A stretch of DNA of 64,000 nucleotides from Campylobacterales bacterium. Its GTDB lineage: Bacteria > Campylobacterota > Campylobacteria > Campylobacterales > Sulfurospirillaceae. The DNA is taken from the NCBI GenBank assembly GCA_016930915.1, contig JAFGFU010000025.1, positions 62,001 through 126,000 on the forward strand, read 5' to 3'. Made by a program: the position numbers and the translations under genes. This document shows, piece by piece, positions 50,164 to 58,974 of the stretch (its first letter is position 1; each line of letters starts with the position of its first letter). The notes under the pieces were generated by a model. The model searched no databases, had not been told where the DNA came from, and saw only the letters and a list, made by a program, of their open reading frames with translations.

Positions 50164-50620
50164 AAACAATGTGGTAACCTTAAGTTACCGAGTGGTCGAT
50201 AAAAAAGGCAACCCCTTAGACACAGGTGATGAACCACTGGTTTATTTGCATGGCGGATACGGCGATATTTTCGCCAAAGTGGAAAAAGCGCTTGAGGGTA
50301 AAAGTGTTGGTGATGAAGTCGAAGTAACATTGCTTGCCAAAGAGTCGTTTGGTGAGTTTGATGAGAATTTGATTGTGACACAGCCTCGTAGTGAGTTTGA
50401 TGAGCACATCCATGAGGGTGAGCAATTTGAAGAAATCATCGAAGATGAGTTGAGCGGCGAAGAAGAGAGCATTATTTATCTGGTCAAAGAAGTGACTCCT
50501 GAACATGTTGTCTTAGATGGTAACCACCCCTTCGCAGGCATGGATGTTATCTTTCATGGCATTGTTGCGGATGTAAGAAAAGCCAACAAAGAAGAAATCG
50601 AGTGCCAATACGCACGTTAA
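50150..50620 (+). CDS. slyD: FKBP-type peptidyl-prolyl cis-trans isomerase SlyD-like
   Basis: VVTLSYRVVDKKGNPLDTGDEPLVYLHG; VVLDGNHPFAGMDVIFHGIV. Confidence 0.9.
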   Translation: MKISKNNVVTLSYRVVDKKGNPLDTGDEPLVYLHGGYGDIFAKVEKALEGKSVGDEVEVTLLAKESFGEFDENLIVTQPRSEFDEHIHEGEQFEEIIEDELSGEEESIIYLVKEVTPEHVVLDGNHPFAGMDVIFHGIVADVRKANKEEIECQYAR

Positions 50621-50631
50621 TGTTCTAAAAA

Positions 50632-50669
50632 AGGCTATCTTCTTCTTTACATGTAAAGAGAAGTAGCCT
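50632..50669 (+). terminator. Terminator-like hairpin whose apex is a TTACATGTAA palindrome
   Basis: AGGCTATCTTCTTCTTTACA / TGTAAAGAGAAGTAGCCT pair with two bulges; motif 50647-50656 at the centre. Confidence 0.65.
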
Positions 50670-50732
50670 CACTTCTTCTTTTGCATTTTTGCTATACTTT
50701 AGGAAATAAAATAGTAAATAAAGGAGTACCTT

Positions 50733-51023
50733 GTGGATAAAGAAACAATACTCTCTTATCTTAAAAATCACAAAGACGAGTTTACACAAAAATATCATAT
50801 TTTAGGGATGGCACTCTTCGGTTCTTTTGCACGTAATGAAAACTGTGAAGAAAGCGATATTGATATTGCTATTGATACCACTATGAGTGATTATTTTTTA
50901 CTCTATGATTTTAAGGAATCCCTAGAAAAAGCATTTCATAGAAAAGTAGATGTTGTCAGACTAAGAGAAAAAATGAACCCTTCTTTAAAAAAGAGAATTG
51001 TAAGGGATGGCATTTATGTATGA
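50733..51023 (+). CDS. MNT-type minimal nucleotidyltransferase
   Basis: GSFARNENCEESDIDIAID NTase motif (GSxARxxxxxxSDxDI); GTG start. Confidence 0.88.
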   Translation: MDKETILSYLKNHKDEFTQKYHILGMALFGSFARNENCEESDIDIAIDTTMSDYFLLYDFKESLEKAFHRKVDVVRLREKMNPSLKKRIVRDGIYV

Positions 51024-51396
51024 TAAAGAACTCGTGCTTGATATCTTAACTCAAACGATTGAGGCTGTTTTAATAGTACAAGAACGATGTGCCTCTGCAC
51101 ACTGTCAAAATGATTTTATGGATACAAAAGAAGGTCAAGAAAAACTTGATAGCATTTGTATGAAGCTTATTGCCATTGGGGAAAGTTTAAAAAATATTGA
51201 TAAAATCACCGATAAAAAACTTTTGAACTCCTACCCTAGCGTTGAATGGAAAAAGATAAAGGGGATTCGAGATTTCATATCGCATCACTATTTTGATTTG
51301 GACGCAGAAGTTATTTTTGGTATTTGTAAAAATCATATTGCTCATGTGCTCAGTATCTTACAAATTATCAAAAGAGACTTAGGAAAACAGCACTAA
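51007..51396 (+). CDS. HEPN-domain (HepT/DUF86-like) protein
   Basis: KKIKGIRDFISHHYFDLD (RxxxxHxY-type HEPN motif region); overlaps MNT ORF. Confidence 0.88.
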   Translation: MAFMYDKELVLDILTQTIEAVLIVQERCASAHCQNDFMDTKEGQEKLDSICMKLIAIGESLKNIDKITDKKLLNSYPSVEWKKIKGIRDFISHHYFDLDAEVIFGICKNHIAHVLSILQIIKRDLGKQH

Positions 51397-51425
51397 GCCT
51401 CTTTTTTGTAAAATCAGTATTGAAT

Positions 51426-52370
51426 TTAATCGTTGATTATTTTTTCAATTTTTTTATGTAATTCTTTTATATCTTTTGAAGTTAGAGTAGAATTTCCTGC
51501 TGAATCAATTTGATAAAATAAAGTTGCTGAATAATTAACTTTTGACCCATCTCTATAAGGATAAACCTCAATATGCAAAGGATAAGATTTATTAGCTACT
51601 ATCAAATTAAATGAATTTTGCTTTTTAGATTCAGTGATACTTTCATTACCACCCCAACTATACAAACCCATAAGCCTTTTAAAATTTGCATAAATAGATT
51701 TATCTGGATATTGTGTATTTATTTCTCCTTTAAACTCTACTTGTCTCTCTATAATTATGGGCTTATTTTTAAGAGAATCGAACATTTCTTTTGCATCCTT
51801 TTCAAGAATGGAAAGATTATCTAATAAAGGATGTTCTATACCAATTGCATCAGTATGGGCTTTTACAATATATTGGGTTGGAAAATCAGCTCTTATATTA
51901 AAAATATTTTTAGAATTTATTTCAACCATCATCGATGATTCAAAAATAACCTTGGTAAGGCTTTCTCCATTTTCACATTTTTGATAACAATTGTTATCGC
52001 CATTCACATAATTAATAGTTAATATATTATTATTAAAATTAATAGTTTTACCCTTAATATTACTAAATGAAACACTTTTATTTCTATAACTTTGCTTATT
52101 TTTGTAGCCACTATTATTTGACATATGATTTATAATGTTTTTTATAATATCATTTTTTGATAAAGGGTTATCATTGATATCATCATTAAATTGATATAAA
52201 ATATCAACCGTACTATTTGTTTGTGATTGTATTTGTTTGGGTGGTAATGGACTATTCAATCCTGCACATCCACTAAAACCTACGCACAATGTGATACCAA
52301 CTATTTTCATTATTTGGTGTAAATACATCTTAATATAACTCCTTTGTTTTTTTAATTTTTTTAATTTCAT
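51426..52370 (-). CDS. Uncharacterised lipoprotein
   Basis: Lipobox-like VGFSGCAGLN; AT-rich; no recognised domain. Confidence 0.6.
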   Translation of the reverse strand: MKLKKLKKQRSYIKMYLHQIMKIVGITLCVGFSGCAGLNSPLPPKQIQSQTNSTVDILYQFNDDINDNPLSKNDIIKNIINHMSNNSGYKNKQSYRNKSVSFSNIKGKTINFNNNILTINYVNGDNNCYQKCENGESLTKVIFESSMMVEINSKNIFNIRADFPTQYIVKAHTDAIGIEHPLLDNLSILEKDAKEMFDSLKNKPIIIERQVEFKGEINTQYPDKSIYANFKRLMGLYSWGGNESITESKKQNSFNLIVANKSYPLHIEVYPYRDGSKVNYSATLFYQIDSAGNSTLTSKDIKELHKKIEKIIND

Positions 52371-52415
52371 AGATAAAAAATACGAACAGAGGCAAAAATG
52401 CCTCTTTCAACACAT

Positions 52416-53690
52416 TTAACGAAGTTTAATCCCACCGCCACCATCAACAACGACGTTACTCACAGCTTCTCCTCGGCTTTGGCTTTGCGAGAGGTCATTC
52501 ATAGAGAGTTTTCTTAGAACCGCATTTTTAGGGGCATCGCCTTGAACGATTTGTGCATACGCCATTTTGGCATCCACACGCACCACTTGCACTTCACCCA
52601 CTTTATGTTCCACACTTCCCAAAGACTCTTTGGTGTAGGTGTCCTGTATGGCTTTGCCCTCTTTCATCACCTCAAACACTTCGCCCACTAAAATGCCAGC
52701 ACCGCCTTGGTTAATGACCACTTCATTGCCCATTTTCTCAGCCACACGCAAAGGGTAAATAGTGTTAATAATCTCAAAACTGAGGTGCCTTGAAACATCA
52801 TTCATCACGTGAGAGAGGACAAACTCAGGACTCTCAGCAGGGTTGTCCTCAAAAGCGTTTTGATAACGCACAGAGTTTGACCACTTCACCTGACCTGTTG
52901 CCATTAAAATCACACGGTAATCAATCACCGCCGTGATGAAAAGTTTGTAACGCTCTTCCCCAATCACTTCAATGCGCTCTTTGCTAGGAACCACAGAAAA
53001 TTCTGAAATGGTACCCACCAACACATAGTCTGCACCCAAAGCGTTGCCTAACTTTAACGCCTCATCAGGATGAGCGTTTCGACTTGCTACCAAACGTTTC
53101 TCATTTCCTATGGCTGCGTCATACTCACGATCCAGCATGGCAAAACGTCTGCTTTGGGTCATTTGAGTCATTAACGCATGGGAAAATTTATGAGAGACTT
53201 CAGCGATGCTTTTGTCTTCATTGAAAATATCAAAGGAACCTTTCGCACCATAAAAAGGATAAATCGCCATCTTACGTCTGGAATCATGCGACATACCAGG
53301 GGCTACATAGCTCTTCTTAACCGTGGTATTGGTGATTTTGACACTGGCTTTGTACTTGCCATCAAACTCACTGACATCTTCAATCACATAGCTATCCACT
53401 CGTCCTTTGGTTAAAGCGTGCAGTCGTGCCGAGTAGCCCTCTTGCATCTGCACGCCTTTTTCATCCTCAACCACAGAGCGTGCCACAATTTGCTCTTTTG
53501 CGATGCTTACACCCTTGAGTTGAGAGAGCGCTTCAATAATGGCGTTATTGACCGCTTCTACACGGCTATATCCCTCGCCAATGCCATACGCACTTTCAAC
53601 CTTCACCTCTTTGCTTACTTCTGCACAAAGTAGACTACTCAGTGCAAAAAAGAACAACGATGCCTTAAAAATCGTCTTTTTTAACGACAT
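52416..53690 (-). CDS. CsgG-like envelope protein
   Basis: Signal peptide; MAIYPFYGAKGSFDIF, LMTQMTQSRRFAMLDREYDAAI, LGNALGADYVLVGTISEF. Confidence 0.65.
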   Translation of the reverse strand: MSLKKTIFKASLFFFALSSLLCAEVSKEVKVESAYGIGEGYSRVEAVNNAIIEALSQLKGVSIAKEQIVARSVVEDEKGVQMQEGYSARLHALTKGRVDSYVIEDVSEFDGKYKASVKITNTTVKKSYVAPGMSHDSRRKMAIYPFYGAKGSFDIFNEDKSIAEVSHKFSHALMTQMTQSRRFAMLDREYDAAIGNEKRLVASRNAHPDEALKLGNALGADYVLVGTISEFSVVPSKERIEVIGEERYKLFITAVIDYRVILMATGQVKWSNSVRYQNAFEDNPAESPEFVLSHVMNDVSRHLSFEIINTIYPLRVAEKMGNEVVINQGGAGILVGEVFEVMKEGKAIQDTYTKESLGSVEHKVGEVQVVRVDAKMAYAQIVQGDAPKNAVLRKLSMNDLSQSQSRGEAVSNVVVDGGGGIKLR

Positions 53691-55062
53691 TTTTGCTTCC
53701 TTTAACACCGCTCATCTGCGTTGTTTGACCCTGTGTTGAGCCTTTGTACTCGTTGGTTTTGCCACTTTGTACCTTTTTAGCCGCACTCAAAGCCGTGTAA
53801 TCCCAAACCACAACCGAACCTACAATAATCTGTCCATTTTCGCCTTGAGCCTCCCACGTCTTAATCTCATTCATACCCGCCATATGCGCTCTTGCAGAGG
53901 ATTTGGCAGATTTAGAGGTTTTATCGACAATTTCAAGCGCTGTCTTTTCGACCACTTCAGCGCTATTACTCGCCTCGTTGAGCTGATTCGTCAAATAGGT
54001 AGTATCGTTTTCACTCTTCTCTTCACGCTCACTCGCACTCATCATCGTCCCAATAAACTCAGCAATTTGAGTCTCTGCTTGCAGGCGTGCTTTGTCCCCT
54101 GCGGCATTGAGCAGTTTTGAGCGACGAGTTACATCATCGCCTTTGTAAACAGAAGCAGCTTGCCCATACGAAATCAGGGCTGGACGACCTGTCTCATCAA
54201 AGAAGAAACGAACCCCCATCTCCGCTAAAAAGTCATCCCCTTTTTCAGGCAACAATGAAAGTGCTGGACGACCTGAATCTTTTTTAATGGAAGGCGCTCT
54301 TTGATGGGCAATGTCACTCGCAACAGCGTACGTGATAGGAGACTTCGCCGCAATAATTCCCACAGCAGGCGCACCTGATCTATCAACCCCGTAAAAGCTC
54401 TTCATCACAAAAAAGCCCTGCACAGATTGTGCGGTAAAGCTTTTAATGGTTCTTTTGGTAAACGCATCTTTAAAAAGCTCTTGCTTTTTCTTGACATCCA
54501 AACCATTGAGTTTTGCAGGCTCAACGCCCTCTTTGGCAAGCGCTTTATCTAGCTTAGCTTCTGTGAGGGTACTAAGCTTATCATAAACACGTTCTAACTG
54601 ATTTTTTACCTCGTTTTGACGGGTAATATCCGCTAAAAACTTCTCTTGAACGCCTGTGGAATCATCTTGAAAATACTCCATCGCTTTTTCCACCGCAATA
54701 CGTCCATAAACGCTCATCAACATATCTTTTTGCGCATTCATGTAGGCTTTCTCATACGCAACCATTTTTGAGAAAGTAAAACGCTCATCGCTAGGCTTTG
54801 CGTTAATCACTTGCACCTGAGTCATAATGTACTTATCACCCTCATTTAGCCCTTTTTTCAAGCCTAACTCGCCAAGATATGCCGCTATCTCTTTTTCAAT
54901 GTTGCTGTTTTTTTCAAACTTCTCTTTGCTAATATCGGCCATTTGATTTATGGAAGCTGTCTCTTCAGCCACCACCTCAGCGCTTATTTTCTTTTCCATC
55001 GCCATCAAAGGTGCGCATAAAATAATGCTAAGAAGTGAAGATACAATCTGTTTAATTATCAT
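53665..55062 (-). CDS. Uncharacterised secreted protein of the LpoB/CsgG-like operon
   Basis: Signal peptide MIIKQIVSSLLSIILCAPLMA; overlaps next ORF. Confidence 0.65.
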   Translation of the reverse strand: MIIKQIVSSLLSIILCAPLMAMEKKISAEVVAEETASINQMADISKEKFEKNSNIEKEIAAYLGELGLKKGLNEGDKYIMTQVQVINAKPSDERFTFSKMVAYEKAYMNAQKDMLMSVYGRIAVEKAMEYFQDDSTGVQEKFLADITRQNEVKNQLERVYDKLSTLTEAKLDKALAKEGVEPAKLNGLDVKKKQELFKDAFTKRTIKSFTAQSVQGFFVMKSFYGVDRSGAPAVGIIAAKSPITYAVASDIAHQRAPSIKKDSGRPALSLLPEKGDDFLAEMGVRFFFDETGRPALISYGQAASVYKGDDVTRRSKLLNAAGDKARLQAETQIAEFIGTMMSASEREEKSENDTTYLTNQLNEASNSAEVVEKTALEIVDKTSKSAKSSARAHMAGMNEIKTWEAQGENGQIIVGSVVVWDYTALSAAKKVQSGKTNEYKGSTQGQTTQMSGVKGSKNVVKKDDF

Positions 55063-55088
55063 ACAATGCCTTTACATGTAAACGTGAA

Positions 55089-55712
55089 TTACCACGATGT
55101 AGAATCATTAGAGCCTACTTTGCTCACCTTTGTCTCACCTTCCCAAAACGCTAAACCTGTTTTAATATCGGTCATAGTTAGCTGAAATGAGTAATCCACA
55201 CGTTTATCGCCAGAGCCAATTTTAGTATCTCGTTGAATCACTTTTCCTGAGAGTGAATAATCAGGCGCTATCATCTGTCCTTCTGCGGCTACCGTTTTTT
55301 GGTTAAACTCTTTGCTGTTTCTAAGCTGGCGTGCTTGATAACTCATCGCATCCTCAGGGCCACCTGCACGAACAGCGGTGGTGGTAATAAACTTACCTTT
55401 GCCATTTTGTAACAACTCGATACGAATTTTTTTAGTGAGCAAGTCCGTATCAAAGCGTTGCATCGTATCGTTAATGACCGTAGAGATAGCAACCACATAC
55501 TGTTTTCCATCGTTTTTCATCAAGTAAGGATTTTTTAGCATACTTTGAACTGCCTCAACCACCGCTTTTTCAATGTCCGCATCATCAATACCTAAAGAGA
55601 CCGCCTCATTGCTTTGCACATCGGTAGGTTTCACATAGGTCGCTTGTCTCGCACATCCGCTAAAAAGCAGTGTGCCTAAAAGTATGCCTGTAAGAGCTTT
55701 TTTAACTAACAT
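55089..55712 (-). CDS. LpoB-like lipoprotein (penicillin-binding protein activator family)
   Basis: Lipobox LLFSGCARQ; ISTVINDTMQRFDTDLLTKKIRIELLQNGKGKF; LSGKVIQRDTKIG...YSFQLTMTDIKTGLAFWEGE. Confidence 0.82.
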   Translation of the reverse strand: MLVKKALTGILLGTLLFSGCARQATYVKPTDVQSNEAVSLGIDDADIEKAVVEAVQSMLKNPYLMKNDGKQYVVAISTVINDTMQRFDTDLLTKKIRIELLQNGKGKFITTTAVRAGGPEDAMSYQARQLRNSKEFNQKTVAAEGQMIAPDYSLSGKVIQRDTKIGSGDKRVDYSFQLTMTDIKTGLAFWEGETKVSKVGSNDSTSW

Positions 55713-55724
55713 TTTTTTATCCTT

Positions 55725-56147
55725 TTAATTTGAATTTGGTGTTGTTGAGTCAGTCGTTGCTGACTCCTCTTTTTCAATGAGAAGCACATAACTGCTCACC
55801 TCAGCAATGGGGGCTACCGCATCAATCACGTGTGTGCGACCCGCTTTAAGCTCTGCTTTTTGCCAGCGATTCAAACGTGAATCAATCACAAAGCCCTGAG
55901 CATCTTTCCACTCCACTTTATAAATAAACGTTTGAGGAAAAGAAGAGACATTGCGCAGTTGAAATTGCACCTCTTTGTTCTCACTCAGCCAACGCTCATT
56001 TTTAGTAATTTCAAAGGTATCGCAAAAGTTTTGAGCGATGGAGACATTTTCAGGTAAAACACACATCTTAGGTGTACATCCGCTTATCAAGGCTGCCACA
56101 AAAGCAACGCCTAGGGTTTTAGAAAGCAACTTTGTCATAATACACAC
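55725..56147 (-). CDS. YcfL-like lipoprotein
   Basis: Lipobox LISGCTPK; VQFQLRNVSSFPQTFIYKVEWKDAQGFVID. Confidence 0.7.
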   Translation of the reverse strand: MCIMTKLLSKTLGVAFVAALISGCTPKMCVLPENVSIAQNFCDTFEITKNERWLSENKEVQFQLRNVSSFPQTFIYKVEWKDAQGFVIDSRLNRWQKAELKAGRTHVIDAVAPIAEVSSYVLLIEKEESATTDSTTPNSN

Positions 56148-57504
56148 CTCCTTGGGTATTGTAGGTTCTTACTACATAAATATAATTTTTACTCACATCC
56201 ACGCTATCAGATACTAGCAACCTGCCTTGTGCATCATAGAGTTCTAACACACCATTGCTAAGAGGTACTTTGAGCGCGCTAAAGTTTTTAGGCAAACTCT
56301 GCCAGCTTCTTACATCCGCATTATTTTTTATAACACCAACCAATCCCACCCCTACTTGGGCTAAAACGTTGCCTTTATCAGCGGCAATTTTTTGTAAAAC
56401 CAAATCGGTTGTGGTACGCATAATGGCTCTAGTTAAAATCGCAGGAAAGCGTTTTTCAAACTCACTGGCAATCACCCCATCCATTGATGCGATTTTAAAG
56501 GTAGTGCTTTTAAAATCCCCATTAACAACGTTGATGTAAGGCACTTCATCTAAAACGGGCTCTAGGGTAGGAAGCGCTAAACTTGGCATATACACTTGCC
56601 AATGGTTGTTGTGACGAATAGGAATAGGAAGGGCTATCTTCCAATCTTTCTTCTTACTTGCATACCCACTCTCATAAATAATGTGTGCGTAGGTTTTAGC
56701 ATCAATTTTACCTGAAAGAGCATTCAGACAGACGTTCAAATCATGCTCAATTAGTGGATTTTTGGTCATACCATACGCCTCTTTGAGCAGATCAACCGCT
56801 TTTTGATAATCCTTCATTTTTAAGAAATAAAGCCCTGCCATATAATTGACAAAGGGGTTATTAAAATTGGGGTACTTCTCGTACGCATCTAAAAACTTGT
56901 AGTTTTGAGCAATAATCGAATCGGCTTCTTTACTCTGCCCTACGGTAATGTTTTTTTGCTGATTTTGCGCCTTTTCGTCCGCTATTTTTTTCTCTTGAAT
57001 GGCTATCTCTTTTTCAAAATACTCTTGTGCCATTCTCTGACGTTCTAACGCTCGATTAAACTCCACTCTGGCATTTGCATGATCATTTAAGAGCATAAAA
57101 TTCATCGCTTTGTAGGTGTTCGTCATCACCTTGTCGTAGGTCATGCCTTCATAATCCATAATCGTATCATTAATCAGCACTGCACCTACATTTTGAGCCA
57201 CACTGCCGACTAAAAGCTGTTCATCATACTTTTTAAAAGCACTATCGACACTATCAAAGGTTTGAATGGAAGCGTTATACTCTTTTTGCATTTGAAGTGC
57301 CGTTGCTTCTTGCAGTGACCATAAAATGTCATTGGAAACCCCTTTGGAAACCTCTTTTGCCCCTTTAAAATCCCCTGCTCTAAACTTCGCTTCGTATTGT
57401 GGAAGCATCTGTGCTGTGGTCGCACACCCTACCATAAGCCACGAAAAAGCGACGAAGGATGTCCACCGCCCTACATTTTTACCCCATTGCATCAAGACCC
57501 CCAA
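56119..57504 (-). CDS. COG3014-like TPR lipoprotein
   Basis: Lipobox MVGCATTA; ANARVEFNRALERQRMAQEYFEKEI; NPFVNYMAGLYFLKMKDYQKAVDLLKEAY. Confidence 0.75.
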   Translation of the reverse strand: MGVLMQWGKNVGRWTSFVAFSWLMVGCATTAQMLPQYEAKFRAGDFKGAKEVSKGVSNDILWSLQEATALQMQKEYNASIQTFDSVDSAFKKYDEQLLVGSVAQNVGAVLINDTIMDYEGMTYDKVMTNTYKAMNFMLLNDHANARVEFNRALERQRMAQEYFEKEIAIQEKKIADEKAQNQQKNITVGQSKEADSIIAQNYKFLDAYEKYPNFNNPFVNYMAGLYFLKMKDYQKAVDLLKEAYGMTKNPLIEHDLNVCLNALSGKIDAKTYAHIIYESGYASKKKDWKIALPIPIRHNNHWQVYMPSLALPTLEPVLDEVPYINVVNGDFKSTTFKIASMDGVIASEFEKRFPAILTRAIMRTTTDLVLQKIAADKGNVLAQVGVGLVGVIKNNADVRSWQSLPKNFSALKVPLSNGVLELYDAQGRLLVSDSVDVSKNYIYVVRTYNTQGGVYYDKVAF

Positions 57505-57657
57505 AAACTAATTATTTTCTAAGTAAGTGCAGAACTTTATAAAATTAATGCTTAATAAATATGATTATTTATTTTTTTACATGTAAATCCTTATAATCTC
57601 ACACTTTTTTGTTACAATGCACTCTTTCAATCTTTTTCAATCCATTAAAGAGATGCT

Positions 57658-58074
57658 ATGAGCGATATGATTTATGTTTACCGAATCAACACAGGTTCGT
57701 GTAATGGGTGTGATGTTGAGATTTTAGCGAGTGTTTTAGTTCCAAAGTTTGGTTTTGATACATTAGGTTGCACCTACACAAATGACCCGACCCTTGCAAA
57801 TATTGTCCTTGTTACTGGCTCCATTACAGCTCGTTCTAAACCCTACCTTGAAAAAATACTCACCCAATTACCTCAGAAAAAAATTGTCGTAGCTTTAGGC
57901 ATTTGTCCCATTAGTGGTGGTGTGTTTCGTGATAGCTATGCTATTGCAGGACCACTGGATCGTTTTGTCGATGTCGATGTCAATATTGCAGGCTGTCCGC
58001 CTTCTCCCAAAGAGATAGCTCAAGGACTTGCGCAAGCGTGTGCGCTTTGGAGGGAGAAATGCCATGAAAATTAA
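57658..58074 (+). CDS. [NiFe]-hydrogenase group 4 small subunit-like (HycG/EchC/CooL family)
   Basis: GSCNGCDVEI, GICPISGG, AGCPPSPKEIAQ cluster-binding motifs. Confidence 0.9.
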   Translation: MSDMIYVYRINTGSCNGCDVEILASVLVPKFGFDTLGCTYTNDPTLANIVLVTGSITARSKPYLEKILTQLPQKKIVVALGICPISGGVFRDSYAIAGPLDRFVDVDVNIAGCPPSPKEIAQGLAQACALWREKCHEN

Positions 58075-58483
58075 ATTTGACAATACTTTATGTGTGCTCT
58101 GCCACACCTGTGAATTTGTCTGTCCAGCTAATGCCATTTGCATTGATTCTAGCCCTGAGCACAGTGCTTTATATACCTTCACCCTTTGGCATAATAGCTG
58201 TACGCTCTGTGGTAACTGTACCTATTATTGTCCCTCAGGCGCACTTCTAATGTCTCATGAAGAGAACGCCATCAACATGCAAGAGCATAAATACACCCAT
58301 GCTATTCATGCGAACGTTACTCTTACAACCTGCTCTTCCTGTGGAAAAGAGATGCTATCCCTGAGCGATTCATTTTTACACAAAGCCTTTGGGCACACGT
58401 CTGCCTCCTTAGAAGAACACTTTAGCCTCTGCGCAACGTGCAGACGCACCCATACCTTTTCACAGAGAGTTATAGAATCATGA
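58064..58483 (+). CDS. 4Fe-4S ferredoxin-type hydrogenase subunit (CooX/EchF/HycF-like)
   Basis: CVLCHTCEFVCPANAI and CTLCGNCTYYCPSGAL. Confidence 0.88.
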   Translation: MKIKFDNTLCVLCHTCEFVCPANAICIDSSPEHSALYTFTLWHNSCTLCGNCTYYCPSGALLMSHEENAINMQEHKYTHAIHANVTLTTCSSCGKEMLSLSDSFLHKAFGHTSASLEEHFSLCATCRRTHTFSQRVIES

Positions 58484-58974
58484 AACACCTACAATCTAAC
58501 CTCACCCACCTTGCCAACACCCTTGGTATTCCAACCTCTTTTGAAATCTCCAACGATGCCTTGTGGGCTTCCATAGAAGATACCAACGCTTTAATGGAAT
58601 TTGCCAAAGGCTTACAAAGTATGCACGCAAGGGTGTGTATGATTACCTGTGCTCGTGTGGAAAAAGGGCATGATGTGGTCTATCATTTCGATATCAAAGG
58701 GGTGCTTTTTAACTTAAAATTGCACCTCAAAACGCCCCTACTTCCCTCCATTACGCCGTTATTTGAGAGTGCAAATTGGGCGGAGAGAGAACTCTCAGAG
58801 CTTTATGGCATCACCTTAGAAAATCATCCAAATCCTTCTAAACTCTTTATTGATGAGAGCATTAAAGAGGCTATTTATGAGGCGTATGTTCCCCTCTCCT
58901 CAGCGATGAATGGTGAGGTTTCCAGCCACTTATGGGAAAAAGTAAAAATGGCACAAGGAGGAAGCAATGACTGA
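58480..58974 (+). CDS. NuoC-like hydrogenase subunit (CooU/EchD-like)
   Basis: FESANWAERELSELYGITLENHPNPSKLFID. Confidence 0.8.
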   Translation: MKHLQSNLTHLANTLGIPTSFEISNDALWASIEDTNALMEFAKGLQSMHARVCMITCARVEKGHDVVYHFDIKGVLFNLKLHLKTPLLPSITPLFESANWAERELSELYGITLENHPNPSKLFIDESIKEAIYEAYVPLSSAMNGEVSSHLWEKVKMAQGGSND

